DNA of 45,086 nucleotides, taken from Prevotella sp. (lineage in GTDB: Bacteria; Bacteroidota; Bacteroidia; Bacteroidales; Bacteroidaceae). Of this stretch, positions 24,278 to 31,779 are shown piece by piece (within the stretch, counting starts at the first letter, position 1; the number at the start of each line of letters is the position of its first letter). The notes below the pieces were generated by a model. The model saw nothing but the letters and a program-made list of their open reading frames with translations, did not search any database and was not told the DNA's origin. Made by a program: the position numbers and the translations under genes. The stretch is taken from contig JAFPVW010000032.1 in NCBI GenBank assembly GCA_017395215.1, forward strand, positions 1-45,086, read 5' to 3'.

Positions 24278-27200
24278 TTAGTAGTCAAGGGCCGACGGGT
24301 CGATGGTCAGCTCGACGGTGAGCGTGGCGCTGTTGCTCTCGTTGTCCACGTAGCTGAACTCCTGCGTGGGCTTGTCATCCGTGTAGTTGTACGTCTTCTG
24401 GGTGAGTTTGGTGAACTTGACGCCGTCGCTGACTGTGCCGCTGAAGACGAAGGTTGACTTCTCGCCCGGCGTGTAGTTACTCTCCGACTCCTGCCAGCTG
24501 AGGTCGGTGAGCTGCAGGGCTACGTCGTCGCCCTTGCCGTAGAGGCCAGGAGAAGTGTAGTCGTACCAAGTGTTGCTGTAGATATGGCGGAAGCTGAGGT
24601 TTTCGACCTTGCCGCCGGTGAAGTCGAGGTTGTCGGGGATGATGTCAAACTCGATGACGTTCTGATACTCGTCGTACTCACCCTCCTTGTAGTTCTTCTT
24701 GGCCACCACGTGGAGCGTCGTGCCGTTCAGCGTGACGCTGACATTAGGCGAGGTAAAGATCTCGCCGTAGGTTTTCGTAGTGGTGCCGCCACTGGTCTTC
24801 TCAAGCATCGTGGCTGAAGCCGAGAATGCGCACGAGTTGACGGCAATGCCGCCGCCCTCCTGGGTGACGGTGACGGGGAAGGACTTCATCTCGGTGCCCG
24901 GTGCGGGGGCACTGCCCTCGAAGGCGGCCATATAGATGGTGACGGTGCCCGTGCGCTTGGCGCCGGTGGTGTTGGGCTTGGCGGTGATTTCCACATAGAA
25001 GCTGCCGTCGGCGGTCTCATAGCCTTGGGCGCTGAGCCATCCCGTTCCGTCTGTCTCCACTTTGTTGCCTATGCGGTTGTAGGTGTTGCCCAGGTAGGTG
25101 TTTACCCTCTGTGTGCCGCCCTTGGCAGAGAAGTTGAGCGTCGTGGGCGAGACGTGTGGCACTGACGGGTCTTCGGGCACATTCTGGTAGACGCTGTAGA
25201 TACGTTTCTTCGTTGTGCCGTCCTTCATCAGGAATGTCAGTTCAAAGCTTCCCTGCCGCACACCGCCGGTGGTGTTCTCCTTGACGGCGGTCAGCAGGAC
25301 AGTCATTCCCGTGGAACTGCCGCCAAGCCAGGAGTCGTTCAAACAGTGGATGTTCGTGATGTGGTCCACATTGGGACAGTTGAAGGTCACGGTCACTTGA
25401 GCATCATACTCGCCGCCGAGGTAAATGGGCTTCGGCATATAGTCGTCGCACAGTTCGGCTTCGGCACTGAGTGCCTTCTGCGTAACCTCCAGCGTGCGCA
25501 CTATCGGGTCGCCGGAGACGGGTGTCAGCGTGTAGGTGACATAGTTTGTGCGGTCCTCGTTGACGGGGTTGGCCTCGCCATAGACGGTGATGGTGGTGCC
25601 GTTGCGCGATGCCTTGATCCACTCAATGGCGGGCTTCACCTCCTGGCTCTTGATAAGCGAGGCCACGAGGTCGTCCCACGGCGTTATCTTGATCTGCACC
25701 GTCTGGCGGTCGCTATATTGCGAGCCAGCGCTTTCCTCGGCCTTCAGTGTCACCTCCGACGGCACGAGCTGCACGTCGAGGGTCAACGCCGACTGACGGA
25801 CAGTGACGGTCTTGCTATCCTTCTTACCGTCGGCCTTGGTGAGTTCAACCGTGATTTTGGCCTCGCGCGGCTCCTTCATATTGGTGTTGGGCTTGATGGT
25901 GACGTTGCACGTGTTGGAGCCCGAGCCGACACCACCACCATTGTCCACCGTCAACCACGACTCGTTGCTGCTTGTCAGGCGGAGGTCCTTAGCCGTCGTC
26001 GGATAGGTGACAGTCAGCTGCCGCTTCAGTTCGCCGTTCTGGAACTCACTGCTGTAACCCGGCACCTCCAACGGATCGGGACTCACCGTGAACGGCGACG
26101 CCTTCTGATGCACCTTGAGGGTGGCCTCGCCACGCTGTCCCCGCTCGGTGACGCCCGTAAAGATGACGTAGCCCTCACGCTCCTCCAGGTCGGGATTCGG
26201 GTCGACATCCACCTTGACGACATCACCATCGAGGGTGGGATGCAGGAACGAGTCGCCTGGCTTCACTTCAAGCTCTTTCAATGGCGACTTGATAATCTTG
26301 GCGGTATAGGTGCCGCCCTCGGCCTCGGCCTCTATCGGATCCGGCGAGAACTCGATGACAAGTTTGCCCTGTCGCACGGTATAGTCCTTAACGATGAGTA
26401 CCTCGCCCTTGGAGTTGCTGCCGACGACGTGGAGTTTACACTCGCGGCCTTCAAGCTTCTCGGGCAATGCCTTGTAATGCAGGACAAGGACCCGGTTCTG
26501 CGGCATCCAGCTGGCCGTCACCCAGTCGACACCCGTGCTCACCGCCACCTTGGGGCAGTTGGTGGCCACGTCCAGCTCGTCCATTTTCAGCGTTCCCTCC
26601 TGCACGGGCAATTCTATGTCATCGTAGTCGAGGATGGAGAAGTAGGCTGAGTCAACTACGATTTCAACCTCTGAGCAGAGGATGGGGGGCTGGCTGGGAA
26701 TGCGGACCGTGGGGAATACGGTGTAGGACGTTGTCTTACCCTTCAGCGGGTCGAGCGAGAAAGTGTACTCCACCGTCTTGCCACTGAGGAAGTTCCAGTA
26801 ATAGTCAGGGCGCTTATAGGTGGCATAGACATCGTCCTTCCAGTCGAGCACGGTGAAGCCGACATCGACGGGCAGCAGCAAGTTGCGCCCCATCTTATAG
26901 GAGGCGGTTGTTTCACCATAGTAATAATCGCCAATCTGGCCCTCGGCCTTCACGATATAGTCGGATATCTTAGGCACGATGCCGGCATTCAGCTCGAAGA
27001 ACTTCCTCCGGTTGAACCAGTTGGTCTGCCAGCCGTGCATACTGAGATAGGGGTTGGCAAAGGCGAACGGGCTGTAACTGACAATATCGTCGATGTTCAG
27101 CACGTCGTAAGTATGGTCTGTGTAATAGGTCAACGGCAGGTCGTCGGAAATGGTGGTCACGGGAATCTTGAATGAGAGCATACGGCCCAGTTCGAGACGG

Positions 27201-28441
27201 AGACCGACGCCGCTCACGCCGCAGATAAGGGGATTGTAGCACTCAAGTCCGGCCTCTAACATCACACCGCCGGTGAAAGACCCTCCCAGCGTGAGCTTCT
27301 TCAGTTCATACTCGTCGGTGTCAACACTCAAATCAGCATCGCCACTCACCTGACCGAGGTCGAGGCTGACGCCTCCCTGCCTGTAGTAATTGACCGAGGC
27401 CATCGTGTGGTAGGTACCGGAATAGAACGATTCCAGTTCCAGGCTGCCAGCAGCTTCGACGAAGATGCCGCACTTCCAGAGCACCTTGGCGTAGAGCGGC
27501 GTGTTTTCTTCGCCGAAGACTTTCCTGAAAAAAGTCAGCTTATGGGGGAAGGGCAGGTCCAGGCGCGAGGTCAGCGTGCCCGACACCTTGCCACCATACT
27601 CTATGTAGGCATCGGCGCCGATGTAGCCGTCGATGTGGACACCGGCCAGCGGGTCGACGCTCAGGAAGGAACGGGCGTGCAGCGTAGGCTCGATGTAGTA
27701 GGTTATGGAGCCTAACGGCGTGACAGACAGGGAGTAGATGTCAAAGTCGTTGATAAGGTCCTTCGACCCCGTCAGACCGACCGTGGCCCCCGTCGGCTCC
27801 AGTTCGATGGGTTCCTCCGAGCCCCACAGCAGCACCTTGCGGCCACGGGCCGAGGCCTGGTCCTGCGTGCCGACGGCCATCTTGAGCATGGCGCGCTCGA
27901 AGGCTTCCTCAGGCTGCAGGGGCTCGGTGGTGACGGTATAGCCGTCGCCACTGCTCTCAACCGACGTGACGCGGCCGCCGAAGCCGCCCGGCAGCAGGGG
28001 ACTGCTGTTCTCCTCGATGAGCCATTTGTCGCCCTTCTTGGGCAGCAGACTGACGGGGACGCTGGCCGACAGGCGGATCCAGCGCGCCGAGTCGGAGGCA
28101 ACGACATAGTCGCTAATCAGCGGGTTGGCCTTGATGACGTCATTCTTGTAGACGGTCTCGGGCGTGACGAAGGCCACGCTGTCGATGGCCGAGACGGGGA
28201 TGCGGAACACCGAGTCGAGGGCGTAGACCTCCTGCACCACGTAGTCGTCGTGCTCAATGCCGAGGGTGTCAATCTTCGAGTACTCAAAGCGCTGGATGTC
28301 GTCGAAGAAGAAGGCATTAAACCGCCCGTCGTTTCGGAAGATGTAGAGCGCGTCCTGTGCCTGCTGCGCGCTGGCGGGCAGCATGCCGACAGCTAACAGC
28401 CAAAAGCTAACAGCCAACAGTCTATAAACAAAGTGTTTCAT
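24278..28441 (-). CDS. Giant exported protein with multiple BACON-like domains
   Basis: A 1387-residue protein. The signal peptide (FVYRLLAVSFWLLAVGMLPA) is partly encoded by a short repeat. Residues 27-97 repeat the N-terminal module of the downstream protein. A beta-rich region runs to about 690. About five Ig-like BACON-type domains lie between about 697 and 1200, marked by FSPDPIEAEAEGG, FTVSPDPLEVPGY and LNFSAKGGTQRV, each ending in a VxQ strand. A C-terminal domain ends SALDY. Probably cell-surface and glycan- or protein-binding. It overlaps the kelch-like gene by 4 nt (ATGA) and precedes its shorter paralogue by 16 nt. No catalytic motif seen. Confidence 0.8.
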   Translation of the reverse strand: MKHFVYRLLAVSFWLLAVGMLPASAQQAQDALYIFRNDGRFNAFFFDDIQRFEYSKIDTLGIEHDDYVVQEVYALDSVFRIPVSAIDSVAFVTPETVYKNDVIKANPLISDYVVASDSARWIRLSASVPVSLLPKKGDKWLIEENSSPLLPGGFGGRVTSVESSGDGYTVTTEPLQPEEAFERAMLKMAVGTQDQASARGRKVLLWGSEEPIELEPTGATVGLTGSKDLINDFDIYSLSVTPLGSITYYIEPTLHARSFLSVDPLAGVHIDGYIGADAYIEYGGKVSGTLTSRLDLPFPHKLTFFRKVFGEENTPLYAKVLWKCGIFVEAAGSLELESFYSGTYHTMASVNYYRQGGVSLDLGQVSGDADLSVDTDEYELKKLTLGGSFTGGVMLEAGLECYNPLICGVSGVGLRLELGRMLSFKIPVTTISDDLPLTYYTDHTYDVLNIDDIVSYSPFAFANPYLSMHGWQTNWFNRRKFFELNAGIVPKISDYIVKAEGQIGDYYYGETTASYKMGRNLLLPVDVGFTVLDWKDDVYATYKRPDYYWNFLSGKTVEYTFSLDPLKGKTTSYTVFPTVRIPSQPPILCSEVEIVVDSAYFSILDYDDIELPVQEGTLKMDELDVATNCPKVAVSTGVDWVTASWMPQNRVLVLHYKALPEKLEGRECKLHVVGSNSKGEVLIVKDYTVRQGKLVIEFSPDPIEAEAEGGTYTAKIIKSPLKELEVKPGDSFLHPTLDGDVVKVDVDPNPDLEEREGYVIFTGVTERGQRGEATLKVHQKASPFTVSPDPLEVPGYSSEFQNGELKRQLTVTYPTTAKDLRLTSSNESWLTVDNGGGVGSGSNTCNVTIKPNTNMKEPREAKITVELTKADGKKDSKTVTVRQSALTLDVQLVPSEVTLKAEESAGSQYSDRQTVQIKITPWDDLVASLIKSQEVKPAIEWIKASRNGTTITVYGEANPVNEDRTNYVTYTLTPVSGDPIVRTLEVTQKALSAEAELCDDYMPKPIYLGGEYDAQVTVTFNCPNVDHITNIHCLNDSWLGGSSTGMTVLLTAVKENTTGGVRQGSFELTFLMKDGTTKKRIYSVYQNVPEDPSVPHVSPTTLNFSAKGGTQRVNTYLGNTYNRIGNKVETDGTGWLSAQGYETADGSFYVEITAKPNTTGAKRTGTVTIYMAAFEGSAPAPGTEMKSFPVTVTQEGGGIAVNSCAFSASATMLEKTSGGTTTKTYGEIFTSPNVSVTLNGTTLHVVAKKNYKEGEYDEYQNVIEFDIIPDNLDFTGGKVENLSFRHIYSNTWYDYTSPGLYGKGDDVALQLTDLSWQESESNYTPGEKSTFVFSGTVSDGVKFTKLTQKTYNYTDDKPTQEFSYVDNESNSATLTVELTIDPSALDY
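28163..28380 (-). repeat. Direct repeat shared by the two BACON-type paralogues, copy 2
   Basis: Counterpart of 23990-24210; encodes the module with DALYIFRNDG and HDDYVVQEVYALDSVFRIP. Confidence 0.8.
28391..28420. repeat. AGCTAACAGCCAA word repeat in a signal peptide
   Basis: Two copies of AGCTAACAGCCAA in tandem. On the minus strand they encode LLAVSFWLLAV, the hydrophobic core of the 1387-residue protein's signal peptide. Confidence 0.75.
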
Positions 28442-30186
28442 CGCTTCATCACTTTATAGGTTACATTGTCGGCCTTCACAACATACACGCCACGGGGCAG
28501 CGCAGAGAGGGACAGACGGTAGGTGCCGGCATGCTGCGCCGTAAGCTGGCGAACGAGCTTGCCGTCGAGCGAGTAGACGCCGACGGCAGCGCCGGCCTTG
28601 ATGCTGCTGATGACGAGCTCGCCGTCCTCATAGTCGACCGTTGCAGGGGCTGACTGCAGCTCGCTGACGCCCGTCACGCTGCGCTTCTCGTAGGTAAAGC
28701 GCAGGATGTCGGTCAGCTGATAGGTAACGTCGGCCTTGGCTGAGACCACGCGCAGGCTGGTGCCCTCGAAGCGCACCTCGGGCTTCTCGGCGAGCATATA
28801 GGTGGTCTGCACGTGGTCCTTGGTCTCAATGACGAGGAAGTTGCGGTCGACCATCGTGCCGGGGTCGGGCTCGGTGTCGCCCATGCCAGCCACCGGCGGG
28901 GTGAAGATGTAGGCGTCGGCAGAGGGACTGCCCAACGGGACAACGCCGCCCGTACAGGCCAGGCGCCCGTCGCTGAGCAGCGTCCAAGAGGCGGTCTCGG
29001 TCAGGTCGTGGTTGAAGCCCGGAGCCGAGGCGAGCGTCCACTCCTCGGTGACGTAGTTGAAGCTGAGTATGTGGAGCGTCTCATCCTCGTAATAGCCGCT
29101 GTGGCCGATGATGTAAGCCTCCTGGCGGGCCTCGTTGACGATGACGCCGCCGCGGTAGTCGATGCTGGCGCCGGTCTCAGGATGGCGCATGGGTATCTGC
29201 AGGCTGCCGAACATGTAGGTCTCGTCCTCCTCGGCGCAGTAGAGCAGCAGTACGTAGCGGTAGCCGTCCTCGATCGACTCGTCCACCTGGCCGGCAAGAA
29301 TCATGTAGAAGTTCTCGCCGCCCTGCGTGAAGTGGTAGTCGGAGCTGCTGATGTCGGCGGGAAGAGGCGTGGGGATGAGCTTATCGTCGTAGGGCGTCGC
29401 CGTATACTCTACCTTGCCGGTAGCCATGTCGTAGATGTCGGCCAGCAGCACCTTCGTGCCGTCTTTGAGGGTGTAGAGCTCTATCGGCTCCTCATTGTTG
29501 TCGAAGTACGACATCGAGATGATGTGGCCGTCGGGCAGGTGGAACAGGTAGGGATGGTAGCGGCCGTCCATGTTGCCGACGCCCTTGAACGACGAGCCGT
29601 CGTAGCAGTCCATCGCGTTGTCGAGGCCACCGCCGCTGTTGCCGCTGACGAAGACCTTGCCGCCGGCGGTGATGGCCTTGCAGCCGGCGCGGCCGATGGT
29701 CATGTCGGGGCCTGCGGTGAACGACTGCGTGGCAGGGTTGAAGATATCGGTCTTCTTGGCCACACTGAGGGTCTGCTGACCCGTCTTGCAGCCGCCCACC
29801 ATGAAGCGTCCGTCGCTGAGCCTGGCTGTAAAGCCGTCGGCGTGGGGCGCGCTGAGGGGCAGCGTCTTCCAGCTGCCGTTCTGCCAGAGTTCGGCAACGG
29901 TCACCAGATTCCTGTCGGTGGTGGTGCCGCCTACGACGACGAAGCCGCCGTTGGCTGTCGGGAACTGCAGGTGGTCGATGCGGCCCCTGGCCATGTCGGG
30001 CAGCTTCTCATACTTCAGCGTGGCCATGACGCCCTGTCGGGTGGCGTCGGCACGGGTGATGCGGCGGGTGGTGCGCTCAATGCGCTTCACGGTTTTCTTG
30101 TGAGCCGCGTTGACGGGTTTCACGGCGGCCGTGCTGAGCAGCGGCCATGCCAGGAGGCTGACGATGGATAATGCTATTCTGTTCAT
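28438..30186 (-). CDS. Exported kelch-like beta-propeller protein with T9SS-type C-terminal tail
   Basis: A 582-residue protein with a signal peptide (MNRIALSIVSLLAWPLLSTAA). Repeats such as GGFVVVGGTTTDRN, LSDGRFMVGGCKTG, KAITAGGKVFVSGN and LSDGRLACTGGVV fit a kelch/galactose-oxidase-like propeller between about 60 and 430. The C-terminal about 80 residues end in LPRGVYVVKADNVTYKVMKR, the pattern of type A sorting domains of the type IX secretion system. It is encoded between the two-fold repeat protein (75-nt gap containing a hairpin) and the giant BACON-type protein (4-nt overlap). Ligand unknown. Confidence 0.8.
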   Translation of the reverse strand: MNRIALSIVSLLAWPLLSTAAVKPVNAAHKKTVKRIERTTRRITRADATRQGVMATLKYEKLPDMARGRIDHLQFPTANGGFVVVGGTTTDRNLVTVAELWQNGSWKTLPLSAPHADGFTARLSDGRFMVGGCKTGQQTLSVAKKTDIFNPATQSFTAGPDMTIGRAGCKAITAGGKVFVSGNSGGGLDNAMDCYDGSSFKGVGNMDGRYHPYLFHLPDGHIISMSYFDNNEEPIELYTLKDGTKVLLADIYDMATGKVEYTATPYDDKLIPTPLPADISSSDYHFTQGGENFYMILAGQVDESIEDGYRYVLLLYCAEEDETYMFGSLQIPMRHPETGASIDYRGGVIVNEARQEAYIIGHSGYYEDETLHILSFNYVTEEWTLASAPGFNHDLTETASWTLLSDGRLACTGGVVPLGSPSADAYIFTPPVAGMGDTEPDPGTMVDRNFLVIETKDHVQTTYMLAEKPEVRFEGTSLRVVSAKADVTYQLTDILRFTYEKRSVTGVSELQSAPATVDYEDGELVISSIKAGAAVGVYSLDGKLVRQLTAQHAGTYRLSLSALPRGVYVVKADNVTYKVMKR

Positions 30187-30212
30187 CTTATTGCTGTTTT
30201 GTTTAGACTATA

Positions 30213-30241
30213 ACAGGCGAATTGCCTGGCAATCCGCCTGT
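30213..30241 (-). promoter_or_regulatory. Intercistronic hairpin
   Basis: ACAGGCGAATTGCC and GGCAATCCGCCTGT are 14-base arms with one mismatch around a single base. They lie in the 75-nt gap between two genes of the secreted-protein run. No T-run follows on the minus strand, so an RNA-stability or processing element is more likely than a strong terminator. Confidence 0.6.
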
Positions 30242-30261
30242 CTCATAAGGTTGGGTGACTG

Positions 30262-31779
30262 TTATTTCGCTGTGATGACTGAGGCGGAACCGTCAGTAAT
30301 GGACTTACGCTCGGTGCCGCGCGCCGACCATGACGACGGTGAGGCCAGACCGTCGCCGTCCTTGAAGATACGGTACGTGCCAACTCTCATTATTTTTTCA
30401 TTAGGATCCACCTTGTCTACCATCAGTATCGCATAATAGCAGTTCTTGATACCGTTGGCCGTCATGGTGCCCGAAATGATAGTCGCCATCTTGTATGTGA
30501 TATTATTTTCGGGCTCGGCGCCGGGAACAACGGCAAAGACCGTGAAGTTGTCTCCCTGCCCCATAATAATCATTTCTGTCTTCTCGCCACCGCCGTCTAA
30601 GGTCTTGTCCTCGTACAGGATGGTATTCTTCACGGAATTCTGGTCAAAGAAATGCAGGTAAAGGTCGGCTATGTTATTCGAATGATAATTGTCCGACGCA
30701 AAGACCACTTCTACGGGATGCAGCGCAAACGTGCCGTCAACGGCCGGTGGCGTGCTGCCATCGTAGATGGGCATGTGGGTGGCCATCTTCGAGAGATACT
30801 CCTGGGGAATCTGCTGCGTGATGCGCTCGTCGAACTCAGCCTCGTAGGTCTCGACGTAGTCGAGCTCGTCCTGCGACACCTTCAGCTGTGTGCCGTCGGT
30901 CTTGTAGATGGTGTACCAGTATTCCTCGCTGGCAGCCCTCTTGGCCATCAGGCGGCGGGCCTGCCTTGTTGACGCTCTTTGCGAAGCTCGGGCGAGGCTG
31001 CGGCTGTCGTCGGTGTAGATTTTGGGAGCCCACGTAGTGGTGGGACTGGTGCCGTCACCGTCCTTGCCGATGGCATATTCCTCGATATTGTTGTTCTCGT
31101 CGAGCGAGGCCTCGGCAATGTAGAGGTTTTTCAGCGTTCCGCCGCTAACCTCGCCCGACATGATGTAGGCAAGACGGATGAAGATGCCCCATGATGGTAT
31201 CTCGGTAGTCACAACGAAGCCGACGGTAAAGCTGCTACCCGAACCGGTAATATGAGCTTTCATACCCTGAGTGCCCTGATACATGGACGAGCCGACGGCG
31301 TAGTCGGCACCCTCCTCGTCAATGGCGTACATATCGACATAGACGCTGCTGCCCGACTGTCCGGCGAACTTGACGACCAACTCTGCATTTTCGACGATGT
31401 CATCCAGGTCGGCATCCTCCGGGTCTGTGCTCCAGAACTTCACGAGCTTTGGGGGCTTCAGGCTGAATGTGCCGTTGAGTGTAGGCGCACTGGAGCCTGT
31501 GTAGATGGGCATACCCGCATCCTTCAGAATGCTGACGAACGGTGAACTGAGGTCGAGTGGGTCAACCCTGAAATCATCGCCGGTGTCGGGATTGTCGGGG
31601 ATGTCAGGATCGGTATTCTTCTGGTAGCCCGGCGACATGTGGTCGAAGAGGGCGGCGGGTATGTCGACCGTATTACCATTCTTATAATGTACGCGAATGC
31701 CCTGAGCCTGGGCGGTGGGCAGTCCTGCCCAGAGGAGCAGGGCTGCGCAAGCGGTTCTTAATATGCTGATTGTTCTCAT
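30262..31779 (-). CDS. Exported two-fold repeat protein, function unknown
   Basis: A 505-residue protein with a signal peptide (LRTACAALLLWAGLPTAQA, cut before QG). It is an internal duplication: VHYKNGNTVDIPAALFDHMSP...MPIYTGSSAPTLNGTFSLKP in the first half matches IYKTDGTQLKVSQDELDYVETY...MPIYDGSTPPAVDGTFALHP in the second. Each half ends in a KDGDG segment. No family known to me. It overlaps the five-fold repeat gene upstream by 4 nt (ATGA), so the two should be cotranslated. No lipobox or sorting tail is seen. Confidence 0.78.
   Translation of the reverse strand: MRTISILRTACAALLLWAGLPTAQAQGIRVHYKNGNTVDIPAALFDHMSPGYQKNTDPDIPDNPDTGDDFRVDPLDLSSPFVSILKDAGMPIYTGSSAPTLNGTFSLKPPKLVKFWSTDPEDADLDDIVENAELVVKFAGQSGSSVYVDMYAIDEEGADYAVGSSMYQGTQGMKAHITGSGSSFTVGFVVTTEIPSWGIFIRLAYIMSGEVSGGTLKNLYIAEASLDENNNIEEYAIGKDGDGTSPTTTWAPKIYTDDSRSLARASQRASTRQARRLMAKRAASEEYWYTIYKTDGTQLKVSQDELDYVETYEAEFDERITQQIPQEYLSKMATHMPIYDGSTPPAVDGTFALHPVEVVFASDNYHSNNIADLYLHFFDQNSVKNTILYEDKTLDGGGEKTEMIIMGQGDNFTVFAVVPGAEPENNITYKMATIISGTMTANGIKNCYYAILMVDKVDPNEKIMRVGTYRIFKDGDGLASPSSWSARGTERKSITDGSASVITAK

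Noticed and set aside
21040-28441. T9SS sorting tails on the two BACON-type proteins
   Set aside because: Their C-termini (VKGER, SALDY) lack the GxYxVKxxxxxxK pattern seen in the kelch-like and five-fold repeat proteins.
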